Below are positions 28,084 through 35,443 of a DNA stretch of 64,000 bases, one piece after another. The position numbers and the translations under genes are program-made. Source of the stretch: Sphingomonas panacis (GTDB lineage Bacteria; Pseudomonadota; Alphaproteobacteria; Sphingomonadales; Sphingomonadaceae); assembly GCF_001717955.1 (NCBI RefSeq), contig NZ_CP014168.1, positions 3,257,501 to 3,321,500 of the forward strand. The letters are read 5' to 3'. The notes below the pieces were generated by a model, which did no database searches, was not told where the DNA came from, and saw nothing but the letters and a program-made list of their open reading frames with translations. The stretch's first letter is position 1, and every line of letters begins with the position of its first letter.

Positions 28084-29400
28084 TCAGCGGGACTTGGCGA
28101 CCTCCACGGCATAGACTTGCGTGCCGCCGTACATGTTCGATCGGAACACGATCCATTTGCCGTCGGGTGTGAAGTTGCCGTTGGGTTCGAGCCGGTAATC
28201 CTGCCTGGCCATGTTCACGAGCTTCTCGGCGGTGAAATAGCCCGGCTTGATGAGCGACGCCGCGCCGGGCGCGTGGATGCCCGCCACATCGGGAATGCCG
28301 TGCGGCGTGAACAGATACAGCCACTTCCCGTCCGGCGCGTGCGCGACCATTTCAGCATCGCCGCCATCGCCTGAGAAGACTTTGCCGTCGGGGGCGCTAT
28401 GGAAATGCACCGACCATTCGTTGCGCTGAAGGTGGTAGCGGGTGCGCGCGCCCGTCGCGACGTCGTAGCCGGCGACCCAGAAATCCTCGCCGCGCGGGGT
28501 TTGCAGATCGTACCAGATCGTCTTGCCATCCTGCGCGAACCATTCGTGGCCGGCGATTTCCATGTTCATCGTGCGCTGGTGGAGGTTGACCGGCGGCGTT
28601 TCGGGGTGGTCGAGCCGCATCAGCCACAGCCGATCGACCTTGTGCCACGGTCCTTCGTGGCAGAACATCAACAGCTTGGGATCGGTCGGCGAGAATTGCA
28701 GGTGATTGAGCCAGTCGGTCGCGCGGTGGATGACGCGCTTCTCGCCGGTGCGGGTGTCGATGGTGAACATCTCCATCGGGATCTTGGCTTCGAGGCGCTC
28801 GTTCATCCGCACCTCCTTCGCCTCGGCATAGGGGAGCGGTTTGCCATCCGCGCCGGTGGCCTTGTATTCCGACTGGTCGAAGCGGGCGTCGCGCTTCTGG
28901 AACACGGCCAGCGCGCCGTTGGTGGCCGCGGGATCGGTATCGACACCGGCGAGCAGCGTCTCGTCCGAGTTGATCGTCTGAATGTCGCCGCGTTCGATCG
29001 TCGCGACCGTGCGGGTCTTGCCGCTGTCGACATCGGCGGCGAAGATCGTCTTCGCGCCCGTACCGTCGGCGGCTTGCGTCTGGTAGAAAGCGGTGCGGGT
29101 GCGATGCCCGACGAACAGCAGCCGGAACGGGGTGGCGATGGCCACGATCGTCGTGAGCTTGTGCGTCTTGAGATCGACCTTGGCGATGCCCTTCGGCGTC
29201 GAGATCACCAGTTGGTCGCCCTGCGGCGTGTAGCCGTTGAAGTTGAAATACAGGCTGGAACTGCCGGGTTCGTCGGAGAGGCGGACGATGCGGTGCCCGG
29301 TGGCGGGATCGACCCAGTCGCGCGGCACGCTTTGCGTATGCGCGCCGGCCGGCGTCATCATCAGCGCGGCTGCAATCAGAGCCCGATGAGCAGCGTTCAT
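28084..29400 (-). CDS. ogl: Oligogalacturonate lyase, polysaccharide lyase family 22
   Basis: About 438 residues. A Sec signal peptide (up to PAGAHTQS) precedes a seven-bladed beta-propeller of the PL22 type. It begins DWVDPATGHRIVRLSDEPGS and ends GNFTPDGKWIVFRSNMYGG; both are marked family features. His residues that bind Mn in the family occur in EIAGHEWF (near 283) and EWSVHFHSAPDG (near 330-335). PL22 enzymes cleave short unsaturated galacturonate oligomers from pectin. Most studied members are cytoplasmic, but this one carries a signal peptide and so probably acts in the periplasm after import by the linked TonB receptor. A GTG one codon upstream (29403) is an alternative start. Confidence 0.9.
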   Translation of the reverse strand: MNAAHRALIAAALMMTPAGAHTQSVPRDWVDPATGHRIVRLSDEPGSSSLYFNFNGYTPQGDQLVISTPKGIAKVDLKTHKLTTIVAIATPFRLLFVGHRTRTAFYQTQAADGTGAKTIFAADVDSGKTRTVATIERGDIQTINSDETLLAGVDTDPAATNGALAVFQKRDARFDQSEYKATGADGKPLPYAEAKEVRMNERLEAKIPMEMFTIDTRTGEKRVIHRATDWLNHLQFSPTDPKLLMFCHEGPWHKVDRLWLMRLDHPETPPVNLHQRTMNMEIAGHEWFAQDGKTIWYDLQTPRGEDFWVAGYDVATGARTRYHLQRNEWSVHFHSAPDGKVFSGDGGDAEMVAHAPDGKWLYLFTPHGIPDVAGIHAPGAASLIKPGYFTAEKLVNMARQDYRLEPNGNFTPDGKWIVFRSNMYGGTQVYAVEVAKSR

Positions 29401-29428
29401 CACCCCGTCCTGTCCTTTTTATTATCTC

Positions 29429-29457
29429 ATATTATGGACCTTATTATTACATTATGG
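29429..29457. promoter_or_regulatory. AT-rich promoter region with direct repeats upstream of the PL22 gene
   Basis: In otherwise GC-rich DNA the stretch 29415-29460 is mostly A and T. It contains ATTATGG at 29431-29437 and again at 29451-29457, exactly 20 bases apart (two helical turns), 30-60 bases upstream of the lyase start. This suggests a promoter with a tandem regulator site; the regulator is unknown. Confidence 0.4.
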
Positions 29458-29585
29458 GCAAACGCATTGTCAATCGGAAGAATCCTCGCTGCACGCGCGT
29501 GAGCCCGACGCGAGCAAGCGCTGGGCACGCTCGTGGGATAAAGCGTGATGGGTTCGTGATGGCGGGCGCAATGCGCGCCGAAGCG

Positions 29586-30050
29586 TCAGACCGGCAGCGC
29601 GGTGGTCGATTTTATCTCGGACAACGCCACGATCGAGTTGATCTCGTTCACGCCGGGCAGCGTCGAGAGCTTTTCGAAAAAGAAGCGTTCATAAGCCTCG
29701 ATGTCGGCGGCGACGACGCGCAGCATGAAATCCATCGTTCCCATCAGAACATGGCATTCGAGCACTTCGGGAAAGTCGCGAATGGCGGAGGCGAATTCAT
29801 CGAGATGCGCGCGGCCGTGCGCATTGAGCTTCACCTGCGCGAAGACCTGCGCGTTCAGCCCCAGCTTCTTGCGGTCCAGAATTGCGACACGGCGCTTGAT
29901 GAACCCGTCGCGCTCGAGCCGGTCGATCCGTCGCCAGCAGGGCGAGGCGGAGAGGCCGACCGCCTCGGCCACCGCCGCTGTCGAGAGCGAGGCGTCGGCC
30001 TGCAGCACCTGCAGGATCTTGCGTTCGTAACTGTCCAGTTTCTCCAGCAT
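29586..30050 (-). CDS. Lrp/AsnC-family transcriptional regulator
   Basis: A 154-residue Lrp-type regulator. The N-terminal helix-turn-helix is plain (YERKILQVLQADASLSTAAV followed by AVGLSASPCWRRIDRLERDGFI), and the C-terminal RAM/ACT-like domain binds the effector (KLNAHGRAHLDEFASAI, and MGTMDFMLRVVA). AGGA six bases upstream supports the start. It is divergent from a leucine dehydrogenase gene with 129 bases between, so it very likely senses a branched-chain or aromatic amino acid and controls that gene. The shared region holds a near-palindromic CGCGAAATATCGCG (about 30132-30145) that could be a binding site. Confidence 0.92.
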   Translation of the reverse strand: MLEKLDSYERKILQVLQADASLSTAAVAEAVGLSASPCWRRIDRLERDGFIKRRVAILDRKKLGLNAQVFAQVKLNAHGRAHLDEFASAIRDFPEVLECHVLMGTMDFMLRVVAADIEAYERFFFEKLSTLPGVNEINSIVALSEIKSTTALPV

Positions 30051-30179
30051 GTTTTATCCTGATATTGGGGGGATTTCGGTCAAGATATGTTAGATCGCCG
30101 GGATTAATGACACGATATAGGTCGGAATCGCCGCGAAATATCGCGTAATGTCACCGGATACATCAAAGGACGTTTCACG

Positions 30180-31244
30180 ATGCCTCTCTCTCAGTCGCTC
30201 GACCCGCTGCCGCCGCGCGAAATCCTCCGTCTGGAGGATGCCGCCTCGGGACTCGAAGGGGTGATCGTGGTTCATTCCACCAGCCTCGGCGCCGCAGCGG
30301 GCGGCTGCCGGTTCCAGTCCTATCCGTCGATGAGCGAAGCGACGACGGATGCGGTGCGGCTGGCCGAGGGCATGAGCTACAAGAATGCGCTGGCGGGGCT
30401 GCCGTTGGGCGGCGGCAAGGCGGTGATCCGAGCTCCGCAAGGCGCGTTCGATCGGCCAGCGTTGTTCCGCGCCTTCGGCCGTGCGGTCGAGTCGCTCGGC
30501 GGCCGCTACGTAACGGCGGAAGATGTCGGCACCAGCGTCGAGGATATGGGCCATGTCGCCGAAGCCACCCGCCATGTCGCCGGCCTGACCCAGCAGCCGG
30601 GCCGGGCAGGGGGTGATCCCTCGCCGTGGACCGCGCGGGGCGTGCTGGGGGCGATGGAGGTCGCCGTGCGGCGCAAGCTCGGCGCCTCGTTGTCGGACGT
30701 TACGGTCGGCGTGCAGGGCCTCGGCCATGTCGGCTTCGCGCTCTGCGCGTTGCTCCACAGCCGTGGCGCGCGGCTGATCGTCGCCGAGCCGCGCAGCGAG
30801 GTCGCGGCGCGCGCAGTGACGGCGTTCGATGCACAGGTCGTGAGTTCAACGGCGTTGCTGGAGGCGCAGATCGACGTGTTCGCGCCCTGCGCGCTCGGTG
30901 CGGTGATCGACGCCGAGACGGTTCACCGCTTGCGCGCCAAGGTCGTGTGCGGCGCGGCCAACAACCAGCTCGCCACCTCGGCGCAGGGCGACCAACTGGC
31001 CGAGCGCGGGGTTCTTTACGCGCCCGATTACCTGGTGAATGCCGGCGGGATCATCAACGTCGCTGCCGAGTATCTGGGCTGGAGCGAGGAAGAGTCGCGC
31101 GTGCGTGTCGATCGCATCGGCACGCGGCTGACGCAGGTGCTCGATCTGGCCGATGCGGATCAGGTCGCGCCACATCTGGCCGCCGATCGGCTGGCGCGTT
31201 CGATCATCGCCGGGGAGCCAGGAGTCGCGGCACTCGCGGCCTGA
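30180..31244 (+). CDS. ldh: Leucine (Glu/Leu/Phe/Val-type) dehydrogenase
   Basis: A 354-residue amino-acid dehydrogenase that oxidatively deaminates leucine, valine or a similar amino acid to its 2-oxo acid with NAD. The substrate-site lysines of characterised leucine dehydrogenases (K68 and K80) are present at exactly these numbers, in MSYKNALAGLPLGGGKAV. The Rossmann motif is GVQGLGHVG near residue 180, and CGAANNQL and APDYLVNAGGIINVA follow as expected. AAAGGA lies upstream of the start. Phenylalanine dehydrogenase activity cannot be ruled out. With the leucine-degradation genes at 6.9-11.5 kb this would feed leucine carbon toward isovaleryl-CoA, though the two are 18 kb apart. Confidence 0.9.
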   Translation: MPLSQSLDPLPPREILRLEDAASGLEGVIVVHSTSLGAAAGGCRFQSYPSMSEATTDAVRLAEGMSYKNALAGLPLGGGKAVIRAPQGAFDRPALFRAFGRAVESLGGRYVTAEDVGTSVEDMGHVAEATRHVAGLTQQPGRAGGDPSPWTARGVLGAMEVAVRRKLGASLSDVTVGVQGLGHVGFALCALLHSRGARLIVAEPRSEVAARAVTAFDAQVVSSTALLEAQIDVFAPCALGAVIDAETVHRLRAKVVCGAANNQLATSAQGDQLAERGVLYAPDYLVNAGGIINVAAEYLGWSEEESRVRVDRIGTRLTQVLDLADADQVAPHLAADRLARSIIAGEPGVAALAA

Positions 31245-31249
31245 CGGCC

Positions 31250-31510
31250 GTGGCGACCCCGACGGCGCAGCGGCGCGGGACTGCCGCCTTCACGGTGGCG
31301 GCCTCGGCGGACCCTCAGCTCCTGTGCCGCATGCTCGGCTTTATCGCGCGGCTCGGCCGGGTGCCGGACGGGGCCGAAGCCGTTCGGCGCGGCGATGACA
31401 TGCGAGTCTCGATACGGCTCGACGATATCGAAACCGGTCACGCGGAGTTGCTGGCGGAGAATATTCGAGCGATGATCCATGTCGCGGCAGTCCGGCTCGT
31501 CGTGTGCTGA
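31250..31510 (+). CDS. Small ACT-like protein (hypothetical)
   Basis: An 86-residue frame starting at a GTG five bases after the leucine dehydrogenase stop. No ribosome site is evident, so translation may be coupled. The chain TAAFTVAASADPQLLCRML, then GRVPDGAEAVRRGDDMRVSI and IRAMIHVAAVRLVV, has the beta-alpha-beta-beta-alpha-beta look of an ACT domain and resembles the small regulatory subunit of acetolactate synthase (IlvM type), but similarity is faint. If real, it might sense an amino acid and act on its neighbour. No catalytic residues are seen. Confidence 0.5.
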   Translation: MATPTAQRRGTAAFTVAASADPQLLCRMLGFIARLGRVPDGAEAVRRGDDMRVSIRLDDIETGHAELLAENIRAMIHVAAVRLVVC

Positions 31511-31541
31511 CGGTGCCGGGCGCCGGGAGGGGCGGGCGTTG

Positions 31542-31940
31542 CTACAGTCCGCCCTGGAAGCTGAACGTGAAGCGGTACGGTGGCGGCTTTGCGGTCCGCC
31601 TGTCCGGACTCGCCTTAACCAAGGTGAGCTTGCCGTCTGCGAAATCGACCGGCACGCCGAGCGTGAGATCGACCTGTCTGGACCATCTGCCGCCCAGCAC
31701 GGTCGCACGCACCATCAGGCGACCGGCCCATACGCATTGCGTGCCGACTGGGCAGCGGCTGTCCTCGGTGACCCGGTCCACGCGGACTCGCGGTCCGTTG
31801 ACATAGGCGATCTGCCCGAGGCGAACCGGCCCCTCGATCGCACTGGTCGCGGCGCAGGCGGCGAGGGCCGGCAGGATGAGCAAGGCGAAGGCGGATGCGC
31901 TACGCCGTGATCGCGACGGCGGCCCGCTCCCTGCCAGCAT
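31542..31940 (-). CDS. Putative lipoprotein of unknown function
   Basis: About 132 residues. An Arg-rich N-terminus leads into a hydrophobic stretch ending in a lipobox (LILPALAACAATS), so it is probably a lipoprotein. The mature part has two Cys in SRCPVGTQCVWAGRLMVRA, a pattern seen in small uncharacterised envelope proteins. I start at 31940 because GAAGG precedes it and the signal peptide then has normal length. A start at 32000, overlapping the GH1 stop by ATGA, is also possible and would put about 50 residues before the lipobox. It follows the GH1 gene on the same strand. Confidence 0.6.
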   Translation of the reverse strand: MLAGSGPPSRSRRSASAFALLILPALAACAATSAIEGPVRLGQIAYVNGPRVRVDRVTEDSRCPVGTQCVWAGRLMVRATVLGGRWSRQVDLTLGVPVDFADGKLTLVKASPDRRTAKPPPYRFTFSFQGGL

Positions 31941-31996
31941 CGGCCGGCCTTCGGCACCGGCCCGGATCGCGACCGTGTTCCGGAAGCGGGCGCCGA

Positions 31997-33292
31997 TCAT
32001 CCGCTCTCCTGCATGGCTGGAGCCGTCGGTGTTGCCTCGACCATTTGTTGTGCGCGCTCGCGTTGCCGCCTGGCGTGATGCTCGGCGACTTCGTCGGGCA
32101 TGACGATCGGCACGGTCAGGCACATGCTCTGGGTCGGCAGTACATCGCGCCACTGACTGATCAATTTCTTATAGGCTTTGCCGACCGGGCGAATCTTGCG
32201 GTCGAGATCATACAGGCCGAGCGGATTGACGTTGCCGTTCTTCTCGCGGAGTGCGCTGTCCCAATCGACCTGATCGGTGAGCGAATACCAGGTGAAGCCG
32301 ACGATCGGCACGCCGTCATTGCGGACTCGCAGCACGTTCGCCCATTCCTTCCACAACCAGTCGACCGCCTCGGTGCCAAGCGGCCCCTGGTTGAGATTGG
32401 TCTCGGTATGCATGACCGGAAGCCGGTAGCGATCATGATATTGGCGCGTGATTTCGCTGTAGCCGAAGATCTCGCCGGACGCGCGCGTCGCGCCATCGGC
32501 GGATACGCGATGTTCGTTGGTGACGTAGTAATCGTTCCCCATGATGCAGTGCTGCTTGAGCCGGCTATCGAGGAAGAAGTGATATTCCGCGCGCGTCATG
32601 CCGTTATCGAGCAGGTATTCGTACATTTCCGAATCCACCCGGCGGCCATAATTGAGATCGAGCGAGAGGAACCGCTGCGCGTTCATCACTTCCGCCGGGC
32701 CGATCGCGGCGGGGCTGTCGGCGTGGAAATATTCGGACGATTCGCTTTGCACGAAGATCGCGTCGGGACGGATCTTCAGGATCGCGCGCATGGCGAGCAC
32801 GTTGGCTTTGACGAGATGTTTGAGCGCGGTGACGAACGCCTGTTCGCTTTGCATCTGCTCGTTCCACCAGCCGTATCGGGCCGAGAAGGTGGCGCAAATG
32901 TACATTTCGTTGACCGGTGTGTAGAGTTGCACCCACGGGAAGCGCTCGGCGAACGCCTGCGCGTATTGGCAAAACCGTTCCGGGAAGTCCGGGTTCTGGA
33001 AATTGCCGATCCAGTCCGGCACGCCGAAATGGCAGAGGTCCACGATCGGCACGATGTTGCGGTGCTGAAGATCGGCGAAGGTGAGGTCGGCGAACTCCCA
33101 GTCGTATGTGCCGTCACCCAGCCAGGTCCTGTGGATCGGCGGGCCGAAGCGGAGATAGCCGATGCCCATTTCCTGGACGAGCGCGAAATCCTCCTCCCAA
33201 CGCCGGTAATGGCCGCAGCTTTCCATCTCGTCGATGCGCGTGCGCCCGTTGTCGATCGTGGGTACGCTATTCTCGATTCCGGTCGCGAACAT
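31997..33292 (-). CDS. Glycoside hydrolase family 1-like enzyme
   Basis: A 431-residue (beta/alpha)8 enzyme of divergent GH1 type without a signal peptide. The N-terminal part (ATGIENSVPTID, then HYRRWEEDFALVQEMGIGYL and LRFGPPIHRTW) matches the GH1 fold. The likely acid/base Glu is in LYTPVNEMYI, equivalent to TFNEP, and the nucleophile Glu in PVMHTETN, equivalent to ITENG; both motifs are altered. The substrate is open: beta-glucoside, galactoside or another sugar. The nearest AGGAG is about 19 bases before the ATG, so the start is uncertain. It is divergent from the hydroxyproline genes and shares their upstream region, with the GntR-type palindrome 157 bases before this start. Confidence 0.78.
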   Translation of the reverse strand: MFATGIENSVPTIDNGRTRIDEMESCGHYRRWEEDFALVQEMGIGYLRFGPPIHRTWLGDGTYDWEFADLTFADLQHRNIVPIVDLCHFGVPDWIGNFQNPDFPERFCQYAQAFAERFPWVQLYTPVNEMYICATFSARYGWWNEQMQSEQAFVTALKHLVKANVLAMRAILKIRPDAIFVQSESSEYFHADSPAAIGPAEVMNAQRFLSLDLNYGRRVDSEMYEYLLDNGMTRAEYHFFLDSRLKQHCIMGNDYYVTNEHRVSADGATRASGEIFGYSEITRQYHDRYRLPVMHTETNLNQGPLGTEAVDWLWKEWANVLRVRNDGVPIVGFTWYSLTDQVDWDSALREKNGNVNPLGLYDLDRKIRPVGKAYKKLISQWRDVLPTQSMCLTVPIVMPDEVAEHHARRQRERAQQMVEATPTAPAMQESG

Positions 33293-33448
33293 GAAGGTGG
33301 CTATGGCGGCTCTCCTAACTACACTGCCTTAACGAAGCTGGCGCGGTTCGGAGCCAATGGCGAAAGGCAGGACGGCCCGGCCGGGTGCTGAGCCGGGCGT
33401 CTCGTGACGGGATTGCGGTCGTAATAACGATTGCCTCGCCGAAATAAT

Positions 33449-33460
33449 ATAGTATACGAA
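33449..33460. promoter_or_regulatory. GntR-type operator (site 1)
   Basis: ATAGTATACGAA matches the 12-bp palindrome ATCGTATACGAT at 10 of 12 positions and keeps the GTATAC core. It lies 28 bases before the DapA-family deaminase gene, in the 195-bp divergent region shared with the GH1 gene. Confidence 0.65.
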
Positions 33461-33487
33461 ACAGGCATTTTCTGGAGGCCCTGCTTT

Positions 33488-34411
33488 ATGACCGTTTCGC
33501 CAACGCTGTGGAAAGGTGTCTACCCCGCAGCGACGACGCAGTTCGCCGAGGATCTTTCGATCGATCTCGGCGAGACGCAGCGCGTCCAGTCCGCGCTCGT
33601 CGAGGACGGCGTCGATGGATTGATCCTGTTGGGGACGTGCGGCGAGAACAATTCGCTCGAACCCGATGAGAAGCGCACTGTCTTGCGCGCCGGGGTCGAG
33701 GCTGTCGGGGGTCGTGTGCCGCTTGTCGCGGGCGTTTCAGAACTCACCACCGCGCGCGCGATCCAGTATGCGAAGGATGCCGAGGCGATCGGCGTCGATG
33801 CGCTGATGCTGCTGCCGGCGATGGTCTATGTGCCGACCGCCGCCGAACTCCAGGCGCATTTCCGCGCCGTGGCGGAGGCGACGTCGCTGCCGATCATGCT
33901 GTACAACAATCCGCCAGCCTACCGCGTCAGCATCGATTTCGAGACGCTCGAGGGCCTCGCCGATGTGCCCAACATCGTCGCGGTCAAGGAGAGCGCACCC
34001 GATCCGCGCCGTTTCACCGATGTCATCAACCGTTTCGGCACTCGCTACGAGGTGATGGCCGGGCTTGACGATATCGCGCTCGAAGGGCTGCTGCTCGGCG
34101 CGTCGGGCTGGGTGTCGGGCCTCACCAGCGCCTTCCCGGTGGAATCGGTGCGGCTTGTCGCGGCGGTCAACGAGGGCAAGTGGGAAGAGGCGCGCGCGAT
34201 CTATCGCTGGTTCATGCCGCTGCTTCACCTCGATGCCGAGCATGATCTCGTCCAGTCGATCAAGCTGGCCGAACAGATCATGGGCCGTGGCAGCGAGCGC
34301 GTGCGGATGCCGCGCCTTCCGCTCACCGGACAGCGCCGCAAGGACGTGATCGCCTGGGTCGAGCAGGCGGCGGCGACTCAGCCGAGCAAGCAGATGGCGA
34401 AGGCGGCCTGA
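33488..34411 (+). CDS. lhpC: DapA-family deaminase, probably for pyrroline-4-hydroxy-2-carboxylate
   Basis: A 307-residue (beta/alpha)8 Schiff-base enzyme of the dihydrodipicolinate synthase family. The lysine that forms the imine is K167 (NIVAVKESAPD) and the catalytic Tyr is Y139 (IMLYNNPPAYR); GTCGENNSL replaces the usual GTTGE. It is followed by a hydroxyproline epimerase gene, and the flavin dehydrogenase of the same pathway lies 5.6 kb away. The likely reaction is therefore deamination of delta1-pyrroline-4-hydroxy-2-carboxylate to alpha-ketoglutarate semialdehyde rather than lysine synthesis. GGAGG lies ten bases before the start. It is the first gene of a three-gene operon with an operator 28 bases upstream. 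Confidence 0.87.
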   Translation: MTVSPTLWKGVYPAATTQFAEDLSIDLGETQRVQSALVEDGVDGLILLGTCGENNSLEPDEKRTVLRAGVEAVGGRVPLVAGVSELTTARAIQYAKDAEAIGVDALMLLPAMVYVPTAAELQAHFRAVAEATSLPIMLYNNPPAYRVSIDFETLEGLADVPNIVAVKESAPDPRRFTDVINRFGTRYEVMAGLDDIALEGLLLGASGWVSGLTSAFPVESVRLVAAVNEGKWEEARAIYRWFMPLLHLDAEHDLVQSIKLAEQIMGRGSERVRMPRLPLTGQRRKDVIAWVEQAAATQPSKQMAKAA

Positions 34412-34419
34412 GCCGATAC

Positions 34420-35418
34420 ATGCGGCACACCTTCTTCTGCATCGACGGCCACACAGCGGGCAATCCGGTCCGCCTTGTGGCGGGCGGGGCGCCGCTGCTG
34501 CGCGGCGCCAGCATGATCGAGCGGCGCGCGGATTTCCTCGCGCGGTTCGACTGGATACGCACCGGGCTGTGCTTCGAGCCGCGCGGCCATGACATGATGT
34601 CGGGCGGGTTCCTGTATCCGCCCACGCGTGACGACGCCGATTGCGGCATCCTGTTCATCGAGACGTCTGGATGCCTGCCGATGTGCGGGCACGGTACGAT
34701 CGGGATGGCCACGTTCGCGCTGGAACACGGCCTGATAACCCCGCGCGAACCCGGCACGCTGCGGATCGAGGTGCCTGCCGGTGTGATCGACATCGCCTAT
34801 GGCGAGGAGGGCGGTCGCGTCCGGTGGGTCCGTATCCGCAACGTGCCAGCCTATGTTGCCGCGACGGGGATCGCGATCGACGTGCCGGGTTTCGGCCCGC
34901 TCAGCGTCGACGTGTCCTATGGTGGCAATTATTACGCGATCGTCGAGCCGCAGGGTGCCTACACCGGGCTGGACGATCTCGGGGCCGCGCGCATCGTCGA
35001 GCTCAGCCGCACCGTCCGCAATCTCGTGCGGGACGCGTTCGAGCCGGTGCACCCGCTCGACGAGCGTATCTGCGGCGTCAGTCATGTCTTGTGGGCCGAT
35101 GTGCCCAAAAGCGAAGGCGCAGATGGCCGCAACGCGGTGTTCTACGGCGAGCGCGCGATCGACCGCAGCCCGTGCGGAACGGGCACTTCGGCGCGGCTGG
35201 CGCATCTCGTCGATCAGGGCAAGTTGCAGGTCGGCGACCGCTTCGTCCACGAAAGCTATATTGGCAGCCGCTTCATCGGGCGCGTTGAGGAAAGTGTGGA
35301 CGTGGGCGGCGTGGCGGGCATTATCCCATCGATCGAGGGATCGGCGATCGCGACCGGCTTCAACACGGTCTGGATCGATCGCGAGGATCGCTTTTGGGCG
35401 GGCTTTTCGGTGGTTTGA
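34420..35418 (+). CDS. lhpA: 4-hydroxyproline epimerase (proline racemase family)
   Basis: A 332-residue cofactor-free epimerase. It has both catalytic Cys: C89 (CLPMCGHGT) and C252 (SPCGTGTSA). Two Cys mark a racemase or epimerase; the related 3-hydroxyproline dehydratases have Thr in the second place. The context of a DapA-type deaminase and a D-amino-acid flavoenzyme selects trans-4-hydroxy-L-proline to cis-4-hydroxy-D-proline. It starts eight bases after the previous stop, so the two are co-transcribed. It acts in the cytoplasm as the first step after uptake. Confidence 0.93.
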   Translation: MRHTFFCIDGHTAGNPVRLVAGGAPLLRGASMIERRADFLARFDWIRTGLCFEPRGHDMMSGGFLYPPTRDDADCGILFIETSGCLPMCGHGTIGMATFALEHGLITPREPGTLRIEVPAGVIDIAYGEEGGRVRWVRIRNVPAYVAATGIAIDVPGFGPLSVDVSYGGNYYAIVEPQGAYTGLDDLGAARIVELSRTVRNLVRDAFEPVHPLDERICGVSHVLWADVPKSEGADGRNAVFYGERAIDRSPCGTGTSARLAHLVDQGKLQVGDRFVHESYIGSRFIGRVEESVDVGGVAGIIPSIEGSAIATGFNTVWIDREDRFWAGFSVV

Positions 35419-35443
35419 GTTTGCGACAACAAAGGGTGGCTAA

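Noticed and set aside
33488..34411. Calling the DapA-family enzyme dihydrodipicolinate synthase (lysine synthesis)
   Set aside because: The GTTGE motif is altered and the gene is in an operon with hydroxyproline epimerase and a permease, which fits a catabolic deaminase.
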